DNA from: Allobosea sp. CS1GBMeth4
Lineage (GTDB): Bacteria; Pseudomonadota; Alphaproteobacteria; Rhizobiales; Beijerinckiaceae
Assembly: GCF_900185715.1 (NCBI RefSeq)
Contig: NZ_FYAS01000054.1
Span: 43,080-107,079, forward strand
Length of the DNA: 64,000 nucleotides
Reading direction: 5' to 3'
Positions 46,364-54,169 of this stretch are shown here, in pieces (the first letter of the stretch is position 1; the number at the start of each line of letters is the position of its first letter). The notes beneath the pieces were generated by a model. It was not told the DNA's origin. It searched no databases and saw only the letters and a list, made by a program, of their open reading frames with translations. The position numbers and the translations under genes are program-made.

Positions 46364-47458
46364 TCAGGCCTGCGCCGGCTCCAGCAGGATGTCGGTGTAG
46401 AGCTCGGACGGATCTGGCTCGGGATCGTGCGTCGCGAATTCGGCGGCGTCGTTGACGATCTCGCGGACCTTGGCGTCGATCGCCTTGAGCTCGTCCTCGC
46501 CGAGCTTGTGCTCGCGGGTCAGGCGGGCGCGGACCTGCTCGATCGGGTCGTGCTCCTCGCGCATGCGCTGGACCTCGTCCTTCGAGCGGTACTTCGCCGG
46601 GTCGGACATGGAATGGCCGCGGTAGCGGTAGGTCTGCATCTCGAGGATGTACGGGCCCTTGCCGGTGCGGGCATGCTCGATGGCGCGGCTCGCGGCCTCG
46701 CGCACGGCGCGGACATCCATGCCGTCGACCTGCTCGCCCGGGATGCCGAAGGAGACGCCGCGCTTGGAGAAGTCGGTCTGGGCCGAGGCGCGGTTGACCG
46801 AGGTGCCCATGGCGTAGCGGTTGTTCTCGATCACGAACACGACCGGCAGCTTCCAGAGCTGGGCCATGTTGAAGCTCTCGTAGACCTGGCCCTGATTGGC
46901 GGCGCCGTCGCCGAAATAGGCCAGCGCGACGCGCCCGTCCTGGCGGTACCAGTTGGCGAAGCCGAGGCCGGCGCCGAGCGAGACCTGCGCGCCGACGATG
47001 CCGTGGCCGCCATAGAAGTTCTTCTCGCGGCTGAACATGTGCATCGAGCCGCCCTTGCCGTGCGAGTAGCCGCCGCGGCGCCCGGTGAGCTCCGCCATCA
47101 CGCCGCGCGATTCCATGCCGCAGGCGAGCATGTGGCCGTGGTCGCGATAGCCGGTGATGACCTGGTCGCCGTCCTTCGAGGCCATCTGCATGCCGACGAC
47201 CACGGCTTCCTGGCCGATATAGAGATGGCAGAAGCCGCCGATCAGGCCCATGCCGTACATCTGGCCGGCCTTCTCCTCGAAGCGGCGGATCAGCAGCATT
47301 TCGCGATAGGCGTGGAGCTCCTCCTCCCTGGTGAAGGTCGGAACGTTCGGGATCGCCTTGGCCGCGCCCTTCGCAGCCCCCTTCGCCGCCGTCCTCGGCG
47401 CCTTTCCGGCTGCCTTCGCAGGTGTTCCTGCTTTCGTCTTCCGCGCGGCAATGGCCAT
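46364..47458 (-). CDS. pdhA: Pyruvate dehydrogenase E1 alpha subunit
   Basis: Thiamine-diphosphate-binding subunit that decarboxylates pyruvate; 364 residues. A lysine/alanine-rich N-terminal tail (about 35 residues) precedes the conserved FTREEELHAYREMLLIRRFE. The ThDP/magnesium motif is FGDGAANQGQVYESFNMAQ to ENN, and the phosphorylation-loop region YRYRGHSMSDP is present. It is first of pdhA-pdhB-pdhC. The AT-rich 175-base gap upstream, before ftsB's stop, probably holds the promoter. Confidence 0.97.
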   Translation of the reverse strand: MAIAARKTKAGTPAKAAGKAPRTAAKGAAKGAAKAIPNVPTFTREEELHAYREMLLIRRFEEKAGQMYGMGLIGGFCHLYIGQEAVVVGMQMASKDGDQVITGYRDHGHMLACGMESRGVMAELTGRRGGYSHGKGGSMHMFSREKNFYGGHGIVGAQVSLGAGLGFANWYRQDGRVALAYFGDGAANQGQVYESFNMAQLWKLPVVFVIENNRYAMGTSVNRASAQTDFSKRGVSFGIPGEQVDGMDVRAVREAASRAIEHARTGKGPYILEMQTYRYRGHSMSDPAKYRSKDEVQRMREEHDPIEQVRARLTREHKLGEDELKAIDAKVREIVNDAAEFATHDPEPDPSELYTDILLEPAQA

Positions 47459-47633
47459 GTACGGGTCCTCCCAAGCTCTACTGCTTTGGTTGTAGAGGAA
47501 GCCCCAGGCCTTGGCGAGAGCGGCATCTCGCAGTGCAACATGAATTAAGTTGCTGATTTAACTGAGCTAATGTCTTTTAACTGCTTTTCGGTTGATCGAT
47601 CTTTTTGCGACCAATCCGACCTGGAAAGCCGGC

Positions 47634-47945
47634 TTACCGACCCATCACGACGACATCGTTGCGATGGACCCGGCCGAGCATGGCGCGAGCCCTTTCCTCG
47701 AGCAGATCGCGGTCGACCGCCTCGTCGCGCATCAGGCCGAGACGCTTCTCCCAGTCCTGGCGCTCGCTGGTCAGGGCCGCGAGCTCGGCCTCGATCTCGC
47801 CGAACTTCTCGCGGAGCCCGCCGAGCGCCTCCAGTCCACGGGCGCCATGCTGGGCGTGGAACAGGAAATAGCCGACGACGGCGCTCGACACGAGGTAGAG
47901 CGCGAGCGTGACGAAGATGGAGCGGAGGCCGCGACGGATGACCAT
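47634..47945 (-). CDS. ftsB: FtsB/DivIC family septum formation initiator
   Basis: 103-residue bitopic cell-division protein: short cytoplasmic tail, membrane helix at about residues 9-29 (IFVTLALYLVSSAVVGYFLF), then a periplasmic coiled coil (ALGGLREKFGEIEAELAAL) and a small tail ending in VVVMGR. FtsB links FtsQ and FtsL in the divisome. Its location just upstream of pdhA is the conserved rhizobial order, where enolase often precedes it; here another gene does. Confidence 0.88.
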   Translation of the reverse strand: MVIRRGLRSIFVTLALYLVSSAVVGYFLFHAQHGARGLEALGGLREKFGEIEAELAALTSERQDWEKRLGLMRDEAVDRDLLEERARAMLGRVHRNDVVVMGR

Positions 47946-47979
47946 GCCGCCACGCTAGAATCGCTTGGTTGACGCGCCG

Positions 47980-49104
47980 TTAACGATGCGGCGCGAGCAC
48001 GGTCAGAGCGGGGTCGGCCGGAGCCGGCTCGCCGCGGCCGAGCGCGATCAGATCGGCCTCGATCCGGCGTGCGATCGGCAGGCGGTAATGCGCCGGGTCC
48101 CAGTAGTTCGCATCCTCGCGGGTGAGCGGCGAGGCATGGGCATAGTCGGCGACGATCGCCTGCCGGCGCGCGGCGATCGCCGCGATCTGCGCCTTGCAGG
48201 CCTCGAGGCGCTGCCAGGCGGCGCTCCCTTCGCGCGGCAGGGCTCCGGCATGGACCGGCGGCAGCACGACGAGGCGCCGCGTTCCGGCCGGAAAGGCTGC
48301 GAGCCCCTGCTCCAGCCAGGCCAGGGCGGGAAAACGCCAGGCGGCCCGCTCGGCGGCCCCGACCGGGACCGGCGGCGTCAGCGGCGCCAGCTCCGGCGCG
48401 TGGCCGCCATGGCCGCGGTAGAGGTGGAAGCGGGCGCGGGCGAGGTCATAGGTCGCCTCGGGCGGGGTGAAGACCTCGTAGCCGTCGCCGCGCAGGCGCT
48501 GCGGCTGCAGGCCGAGCCGGTGGGCGGCGAGCCGCAGCGCGATCTCCAGCGTGGTGACGTTGAGCTGCCCCGGCCAATCGTTCCAGGCGTCGTCGTCGTA
48601 GAGCCAGGGCGGAAAGGGCCGCGGCGTGAGCCGGCGTGCCGCGTCGGTGGCATCGGCCTCGCACCAGGTCTGGTCGACCCCCCAGATCACGAAACGCGGT
48701 GCCGCGACCCGGCGCGCGAACAGGCCGGCGAGCTGCGCCTGCTCCCAGGGCGTCGCCGCGTTCATGCCGAGATTGGCGAAGCGGGCGGACAGGCCGCGCG
48801 ACAGGATGGCGGGATCGAGCAGGCGCAGGGTCGAGGTGCCGAACACCGCCGAATCGAAGGCGCCGGACCTGACGATCTGCGGGTACATGAAGCGCTGGTT
48901 GAGATCCATCAGCGGCCGCGCCGGCCGGCCGGCCTCGACGCGCACGCCGTAGGGGTCGAGCACGGCGATGAAGCCGAACAGAAGCGCCGTCAACGCCGCG
49001 GCGGCGACCAGGAACGCCCCGCTCCAGCCGCGCCAGCGCCGCGCCGCGCCGACCGTATCCGCCCCAGCCATGATTTCGTTCGCCATCGGCGCGGCTTCTG
49101 CCAC
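47980..49104 (-). CDS. Membrane-anchored SGNH-like protein of unknown function
   Basis: 374-residue protein with one N-terminal membrane helix (about 28-50) and a large periplasmic part. FGTSTLRLLDPAIL followed by ANLGMNAATPWEQAQLAG resembles the opening of SGNH/AlgX-like domains with Ser in a GTS motif, and the C-terminal YWDPAHYR gives an Asp-x-x-His as in block V. Such proteins often modify or bind polysaccharides, but no partner genes are adjacent, so function is open. Alternative starts at residues 7 and 12 are possible. Confidence 0.7.
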   Translation of the reverse strand: MAEAAPMANEIMAGADTVGAARRWRGWSGAFLVAAAALTALLFGFIAVLDPYGVRVEAGRPARPLMDLNQRFMYPQIVRSGAFDSAVFGTSTLRLLDPAILSRGLSARFANLGMNAATPWEQAQLAGLFARRVAAPRFVIWGVDQTWCEADATDAARRLTPRPFPPWLYDDDAWNDWPGQLNVTTLEIALRLAAHRLGLQPQRLRGDGYEVFTPPEATYDLARARFHLYRGHGGHAPELAPLTPPVPVGAAERAAWRFPALAWLEQGLAAFPAGTRRLVVLPPVHAGALPREGSAAWQRLEACKAQIAAIAARRQAIVADYAHASPLTREDANYWDPAHYRLPIARRIEADLIALGRGEPAPADPALTVLAPHR

Positions 49105-49167
49105 GATGCGGCCGCCGGAACAATGTTGACCGATGCGCGCGCTCTGCCTATGTCAGCGCGCCAGTGA

Positions 49168-49242
49168 GGGCGGGTAGCTCAGTGGTAGAGCACGTGACTT
49201 TTAATCATGTGGTCGAGGGTTCGATCCCCTCCCCGCTCACCA
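49168..49242 (+). tRNA. tRNA-Lys (anticodon TTT)
   Basis: Cloverleaf read on the plus strand: acceptor GGGCGGG / CCCGCTC with one G-T pair, D-arm GCTC..GAGC, anticodon stem CGTGA / TCATG and loop CTTTTAA with anticodon TTT (49200-49202), T-arm GAGGGTTCGATCCCCTC. Discriminator A and CCA are encoded. Confidence 0.97.
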
Positions 49243-49254
49243 GATCTTCCCCGC

Positions 49255-49515
49255 TCAGCCCAGCCGGCTGACGCTCCGCCGCGGCGCGCGGGGAGCGGGC
49301 GAGCCTGGTCCCGGACCCTGCCGGAATTCGGGAGGCGGCGCGATCGCTCCGGCATAGCCGTCGAGTTCCCAGCAACGCCAGCGCTGATAGTCGGCATGCG
49401 TCGCCGCTTCGGAGCAGGCGAGCCATTGCGAGCGCGGCCAGAACGCCGCTGCCGGCGCGGCCGCGGCCGCCATGCCGAGCATGGCGAGCCCGGTGAGCGC
49501 GAGGGTCCTGTGCAT
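49255..49515 (-). CDS. Small exported protein of unknown function
   Basis: 86-residue protein with a signal peptide (MHRTLALTGLAMLGMAAAAA, cleavage near APAAAF). The mature part contains WPRSQWLACSEAATHADYQRW, two cysteines and a Pro/Arg-rich tail. No family recognised. The start at 49515 puts the signal peptide at the N-terminus. It lies 3' of tRNA-Lys on the opposite strand. Confidence 0.6.
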   Translation of the reverse strand: MHRTLALTGLAMLGMAAAAAPAAAFWPRSQWLACSEAATHADYQRWRCWELDGYAGAIAPPPEFRQGPGPGSPAPRAPRRSVSRLG

Positions 49516-49708
49516 CGCTGTCGGCTCCGGATCGTGACCGTCGCGCGCAAGCAAGCGCCCGCAGCCCTTACCGAACCTCTAATCCGCGCCATCGCCCCGC
49601 AGCGCGCCTCCCGGTCAGGCGCCGCGCGCATGGCTCCGGTCCGAACCAAAACCCGGTTACCGCGTTGTTCCCTCATTCCGCAGATGCGGAAACGACAGGA
49701 GGACACCG

Positions 49709-50299
49709 ATGTACAAGCGTCACGTTGCACTGACGGCGATTGGCGGCGTCATGCTTGCCGCCGCTGCCGTTGCGCAGACCAGCTCGCCTTCGAACCAGCC
49801 GCCGAGCCCGCAGCCGACTTCGCCCTCGACGAGCGCGCCCGCCGCGCCGGCGCCTGCGGCCGAGACTGCCAAGGCCCCCGAGAACAACCTCGCCGGGCAG
49901 GGCAAGTGGCGGGCTTCCAAGCTGATGGGCGTCGACATCTACGGCCCCGACAACAAGAAGGTCGGTGACGTCACCGAGGTCGTGTTCGACAAGACCGGCA
50001 AGATCGAGCTCGTCACCGTCGGCGTCGGCGGCTTCCTCGGCATCGGCTCCAAGGATGTGGCGATCCCGTTCGAGCAGGTGCAGTGGAGCGAGGAGCCGAT
50101 GGCCGCGGCGGCCCCGGCTCCGTCCGGTGGCACCGGAGCCGCCGGCAGCAGCGCCAGCGGCACGAGTGCCGGCGGCAGCACCGCGATGAACGCGCCGGCG
50201 GCGAAGCGTGGCGCCGAGATGTATCCGGACCACGGCAAGATCACGATGACCAAGGAACAGCTTACCGCCGCTCCGGCCGTGACCTATGCCGCCCGCTGA
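49709..50299 (+). CDS. Exported PRC-barrel domain protein
   Basis: 196-residue secreted protein: signal peptide to about residue 22 (AVAQTS), a Pro/Ser/Ala-rich linker to about 60, then a PRC-barrel domain (KWRASKLMGVDIYGPDNKKV to IPFEQVQW). A Gly/Ser/Ala linker and a C-terminal MTKEQLTAAPAVTYAAR follow. A good AGGAGG precedes the ATG. Such proteins are common and stress-associated in rhizobia; binding partners are unknown. Confidence 0.85.
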   Translation: MYKRHVALTAIGGVMLAAAAVAQTSSPSNQPPSPQPTSPSTSAPAAPAPAAETAKAPENNLAGQGKWRASKLMGVDIYGPDNKKVGDVTEVVFDKTGKIELVTVGVGGFLGIGSKDVAIPFEQVQWSEEPMAAAAPAPSGGTGAAGSSASGTSAGGSTAMNAPAAKRGAEMYPDHGKITMTKEQLTAAPAVTYAAR

Positions 50300-50323
50300 T
50301 CCCGGCCGCGAGGATCATCACAG

Positions 50324-50344
50324 GCCCGCCCCTCGGGGGCGGGC
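50324..50344. terminator. Bidirectional terminator hairpin
   Basis: Stem GCCCGCCCC / GGGGCGGGC with loop TCG, followed on the plus strand by TTCTCC. It sits between the convergent PRC-barrel and NAD(P)HX-repair genes and probably ends the plus-strand transcript; it may also block readthrough from the other side. Confidence 0.7.
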
Positions 50345-50362
50345 TTCTCCATACCTGCGGCC

Positions 50363-51880
50363 TCAGCGGTCGAACGCGGCCAGCAGCCCGGGGAGTGCCT
50401 CCGGGAGGTCGTCGGCGATCAGGCCGAGGCCGAGCCGTTCGCCGGCGCGGCCATGCAGCCAGACGGCGGCGCAGGCCGCCTCGAACGCAGGCGTCCCCTG
50501 TGCCAGCAGCCCCGCGACCATCCCGCCGAGCACGTCGCCCGCGCCGGCTGTGGCCAGGGCGGGCGATCCGGTCGCGTTGACCGCGGCCCGCCCGTCCGGA
50601 GCGGCGATGACGGTGTCCGGCCCTTTCAGGACGACGACCGCTCCGGTCAGCTGCGCCGCCTGCCTGGCCCGCGCGAGCTTGCCCCGCTCCGCCTCGTACC
50701 CGGCGAGGCCGGCGACGAGACGGCTGAATTCGCCTTCATGAGGCGTCAGCACCGCGGGGCCGGCCCGTGGGCCGAGCCGGCCGGCGAGTACGGCCCGATC
50801 CGCGGCGATATGCGTCAGCGCATCGGCGTCGAAGACGCAGGGCCAGTCGCCGTCCACCGCCGCCGCCACCCATGAGCGCGCCTCGGCGTCGAGACCGAGC
50901 GCCGGCCCGATCAGCAGCGCACCGATCTTGCGCGCCGACAGCGCTGCCGCGAAGGCGCCGGCGTCCGCGGCTGCCATCTGCATCAGCGCATCGGGCCCGC
51001 GCGCCGCATGCGCCGCCAAGGCCTCGGGCCGGCAGATGATCGTCGCCAGCCCGGCTCCGATGCGCAGCGCCGCCCGCGCCCCGAGCCGCGGCGCCCCGAC
51101 GCCGGCGAGCCCGCCGGCCGCAACGGCAACCGCACCGCGGCCGTATTTGTGGACGTTCGGGGCGTGGTCCGGCCGCGCGGACCGCCACAGGGCGGGATCA
51201 TTGCGGAAGACCGACGGTGCGATCCTGCCGACGCCGAAGGCGATGTCGGGCCGGATGCCGATATCGGCCAGGGTGACGACGCCGCAGAGCGCCCGGCCGG
51301 GATGCAGCAGATGGCCGGGCTTCAACCGGAAGAAGGTCACTGTCTCGTCGGCCCTGACGGCGGGGCCGTCGACGAGGCCGGTGTCGCCGTGGACGCCGCT
51401 TGGAACGTCGACGGCGACGACTGGCCGGGCAGAGGCATTGACGCGCTCGACCAGGGCGGCGATGTCGCCGGCGATCGGCCGGCCAAGGCCGGCGCCGAAG
51501 AGGGCGTCGACGACGAGATCGTGCTGGGCCGGATCCACGTCCGTGATCGCGGCAATCGGGCCGGTCCATCGCGCCGCCGCCAGCGCGGCGTCTCCCGACA
51601 GCGCGGCGCGGGCGCCCGCCAGCGCGAGCGCGACATGACAGCCGCGCTCGGCCAGGATACGCCCGGCGACGAAGCCGTCGCCGCCATTGTTGCCCGGGCC
51701 GCACAGCACGAGCACGCGCTGGCCGGGGCGGGCCCGCCGCGTCACCGCGTCGGCGACCGCCCTGCCCGCCTGCTCCATCAAGGCGATGCCGGGCGTGCCG
51801 GAGGCGATCGCGAACGCATCCGCCGCCGCCATCTCGGCGACGCTGAGCAAGGCGAGATCAGTGCGGGTCTCTTCCGTCAT
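50363..51880 (-). CDS. nnr: Bifunctional NAD(P)H-hydrate epimerase / ADP-dependent dehydratase
   Basis: Repairs damaged hydrated NAD(P)H; 505 residues. The N-terminal YjeF_N epimerase domain (about 10-215) has VLCGPGNNGGDGFVAGR. The C-terminal ribokinase-like dehydratase domain (about 230-500) has NVHKYGRGAVAVAAGG, VLTPHEGEFSRL and the catalytic GAGDVLGGMVAGLLAQG. Cytosolic. It is divergent from glnB with a 285-base gap; close linkage of this gene to glnB-glnA is common in rhizobia. Confidence 0.95.
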   Translation of the reverse strand: MTEETRTDLALLSVAEMAAADAFAIASGTPGIALMEQAGRAVADAVTRRARPGQRVLVLCGPGNNGGDGFVAGRILAERGCHVALALAGARAALSGDAALAAARWTGPIAAITDVDPAQHDLVVDALFGAGLGRPIAGDIAALVERVNASARPVVAVDVPSGVHGDTGLVDGPAVRADETVTFFRLKPGHLLHPGRALCGVVTLADIGIRPDIAFGVGRIAPSVFRNDPALWRSARPDHAPNVHKYGRGAVAVAAGGLAGVGAPRLGARAALRIGAGLATIICRPEALAAHAARGPDALMQMAAADAGAFAAALSARKIGALLIGPALGLDAEARSWVAAAVDGDWPCVFDADALTHIAADRAVLAGRLGPRAGPAVLTPHEGEFSRLVAGLAGYEAERGKLARARQAAQLTGAVVVLKGPDTVIAAPDGRAAVNATGSPALATAGAGDVLGGMVAGLLAQGTPAFEAACAAVWLHGRAGERLGLGLIADDLPEALPGLLAAFDR

Positions 51881-51949
51881 CGACCGATATTGTCAGCCAG
51901 CGCGCGAATCCGGGCAAGGACGCCCTCGACGCCCATGATTGACCAATTT

Positions 51950-51959
51950 ATGTGCACAT
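51950..51959. promoter_or_regulatory. Perfect 10-bp palindrome in the nnr-glnB intergenic region
   Basis: ATGTGCACAT, self-complementary, in the only AT-rich patch of this divergent gap. A TTGACC box at 51939-51944 lies just before it and could be a sigma-70 -35 element reading toward glnB. This is suggestive only; no matching -24/-12 sigma-54 promoter was found. Confidence 0.3.
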
Positions 51960-52165
51960 GCATGTTTTTTGGACGGTTTTGCGCCGCTTGAAGAGGCGGT
52001 TTGCCCCCGGGACCATCATGGCGGCCCGCCTGCGCCGATGCTATGAGCAGGACAGGCGAGGTTTTGCTGGACGCGCCGAGGTTGATCCGGGCTGGCCGAC
52101 ATGGTGAGAACGGTGTCAGGCTGCGGACAGCGGTGCAAGCTCACGCCAAGGAGGTCGGTCGGCGC

Positions 52166-52504
52166 ATGAAGAAGATCGAAGCGATCATCAAGCCCTTCAA
52201 GCTCGACGAGGTGAAAGAGGCGCTGCAGGAGGTCGGCCTCCAGGGCATCACCGTGCTCGAGGCGAAGGGATTCGGCCGCCAGAAGGGCCATACGGAGCTC
52301 TATCGCGGCGCGGAATACGTGGTCGACTTCCTGCCCAAGGTGAAGATCGAGATCGTTCTGGCCGACGACATGGTCGAGCGCGCCATCGAGGCGATCAAGA
52401 AGGCCGCACAGACCGGCCGCATCGGCGATGGCAAGATTTTTGTATCGAGCGTGGAGGGGGCGATCCGCATCCGCACCGGCGAGTCCGGCGCGGACGCGAT
52501 CTGA
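52166..52504 (+). CDS. glnB: Nitrogen regulatory protein PII
   Basis: Trimeric PII signalling protein, 112 residues. The T-loop has KGHTELYRGAEYVVDF with Tyr51, the uridylylation site, and the C-loop GRIGDGKIFV is intact. It senses 2-oxoglutarate and ATP/ADP and modulates NtrB and the glutamine synthetase adenylyltransferase. The ATG at 52166 is chosen because AAGGAGG lies about 11 bases upstream and the family starts MKKIEAIIKPF; the frame is open further upstream without similarity. It is 102 bases upstream of glnA. Confidence 0.97.
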   Translation: MKKIEAIIKPFKLDEVKEALQEVGLQGITVLEAKGFGRQKGHTELYRGAEYVVDFLPKVKIEIVLADDMVERAIEAIKKAAQTGRIGDGKIFVSSVEGAIRIRTGESGADAI

Positions 52505-52606
52505 GGATTAATCCCAACACCCAAGGAATGCGCGCGCCGGCGGATCTGAAGGCCCCGCGGGCAGCGTCAGTTGTGAGACCCTTAAGTCGATAAAGGAAGT
52601 CGAGAG

Positions 52607-54016
52607 ATGAAGAACGCCAAAGAGGTCCTGAAGGCGATCAAGGACAATGACGTCAAGTATGTCGACTTCCGCTTCACCGATCCGCGCGGCAAGTGGCAGC
52701 ACGTCACCTTCGACGTCTCGATGATCGACGAAGAGATCTTCGCCGAAGGCACGATGTTCGACGGCTCCTCGATCGCCGGCTGGAAGGCGATCAACGAGTC
52801 CGACATGCTGCTGATGCCCGATCCGGCGACGGCCTGCATCGACCCGTTCTTCTCGGCCTCGACCATGGTCATCACCTGCGACGTGCTCGAGCCCGCCACC
52901 GGCGAACCCTATGGCCGCGACCCGCGCGGCATGGCCAAGAAGGCCGAGGCCTATCTCAAGTCGACCGGCATCGGCGACGCCATCTATGTCGGTCCGGAAG
53001 CCGAATTCTTCGTCTTCGACGACGTGAAGTTCTCGGCCGATCCGTACAACACCGGCTTCAAGCTGGACAATGTCGAGCTGCCCATCAACGGCCAGACCGA
53101 GTACGAAGGCGGCAATCTCGGCCACCGCATCGCGATCAAGGGCGGCTACTTCCCGGTTCCGCCGCAGGACTCGGCGCAGGACATGCGCGGCGAGATGCTG
53201 GCAGCCATGGCCGCGATGGGCGTCAAGGTCGAGAAGCACCATCACGAGGTCGCCTCGGCCCAGCACGAGCTCGGCATGAAGTTCGACTCGCTGACGCTGA
53301 TGGCCGACCAGATGCAGGTCTACAAATACGCCATCCACAACGTCGCCCAGAGCTACGGCAAGACCGCGACCTTCATGCCGAAGCCGGTCTATGGCGACAA
53401 CGGCTCGGGCATGCACGTCCACCAGTCGATCTGGAAGAACGGCAAGCCGCTCTTCGCCGGCAACAAGTACGCCGACCTGTCGCAGGAGTGCCTCTGGTAC
53501 ATCGGCGGCATCATCAAGCACGCCAAGGCGCTGAACGCTTTCACCAACCCGTCGACCAATTCCTACAAGCGCCTGGTCCCGGGCTATGAGGCTCCGGTGC
53601 TGCTGGCCTACTCGGCCCGCAACCGCTCGGCGTCGTGCCGCATCCCGTGGACGACCTCGCCGAAGGCCAAGCGCGTCGAGGTCCGCTTCCCGGATCCGAT
53701 GGCGAACCCCTATCTCGCCTTCGCCGCGCTGCTGATGGCCGGCCTCGACGGCATCGTGAACAAGATCGATCCGGGCCCGGCGATGGACAAGGATCTGTAC
53801 GACCTGCCGCCGCGCGAGCTGAAGAAGATCCCGACGGTGTGCGGCTCGCTGCGCGAGGCGCTCGACGCGCTGAAGAAGGACAACGCCTTCCTCAAGGCCG
53901 GCGGCGTCTTCAACGACGACTTCATCGAGAGCTACATCGAGCTCAAGATGCAGGACGTGGCCCGTTTCGAGATGACGCCGCACCCGGTCGAGTTCGCGAT
54001 GTACTACTCCTACTGA
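52607..54016 (+). CDS. glnA: Glutamine synthetase type I
   Basis: Dodecameric GSI, 469 residues, forming glutamine from glutamate and ammonia. The beta-Grasp domain holds FDGSSIAGWK, the catalytic domain VGPEAEFFVFD and the glutamate/ammonia-binding NGSGMHVHQS, and the adenylylation site is Tyr398 in KDLYDLPPRE, so activity should be controlled by GlnE. AAAGGA precedes the ATG. It is cotranscribed with glnB and followed by a series of hairpins. Confidence 0.98.
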   Translation: MKNAKEVLKAIKDNDVKYVDFRFTDPRGKWQHVTFDVSMIDEEIFAEGTMFDGSSIAGWKAINESDMLLMPDPATACIDPFFSASTMVITCDVLEPATGEPYGRDPRGMAKKAEAYLKSTGIGDAIYVGPEAEFFVFDDVKFSADPYNTGFKLDNVELPINGQTEYEGGNLGHRIAIKGGYFPVPPQDSAQDMRGEMLAAMAAMGVKVEKHHHEVASAQHELGMKFDSLTLMADQMQVYKYAIHNVAQSYGKTATFMPKPVYGDNGSGMHVHQSIWKNGKPLFAGNKYADLSQECLWYIGGIIKHAKALNAFTNPSTNSYKRLVPGYEAPVLLAYSARNRSASCRIPWTTSPKAKRVEVRFPDPMANPYLAFAALLMAGLDGIVNKIDPGPAMDKDLYDLPPRELKKIPTVCGSLREALDALKKDNAFLKAGGVFNDDFIESYIELKMQDVARFEMTPHPVEFAMYYSY

Positions 54017-54030
54017 GCCCTCGATCGCGC

Positions 54031-54058
54031 TGCCTTTGGACGGAATCGTCCAAGGGCA
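54031..54058 (+). other. Stable hairpin just after glnA
   Basis: 12-bp stem with one G-T pair around TTTGGACG-GAAT-CGTCCAA, starting 15 bases past the glnA stop. A second hairpin (GACTGCGG / CCGCAGTC) lies at 54095-54114. Neither has a T tract; they may stabilise the glnA transcript 3' end before the true terminator. Confidence 0.55.
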
Positions 54059-54122
54059 GAGCATGCTCGAAGCTCGGCAGGCGATTTCCTCCCGACTGCG
54101 GCGATCCGCAGTCCACCTTGCG

Positions 54123-54150
54123 AACCGGGGCGGCGACGCCCCGGTTTTTT
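54123..54150 (+). terminator. Rho-independent terminator of glnA
   Basis: Stem AACCGGGGC / GCCCCGGTT with loop GGCGAC, followed directly by a T run. It is the clearest intrinsic terminator in the window, about 105 bases after the glnA stop. Confidence 0.9.
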
Positions 54151-54169
54151 GTCGGACGCTGCGGCGGCG

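Noticed and set aside
51940..52000. Sigma-54 promoter upstream of glnB
   Set aside because: TTGGACGGTTTTGC looks similar, but the GG to GC spacing is two bases too short for a -24/-12 element.
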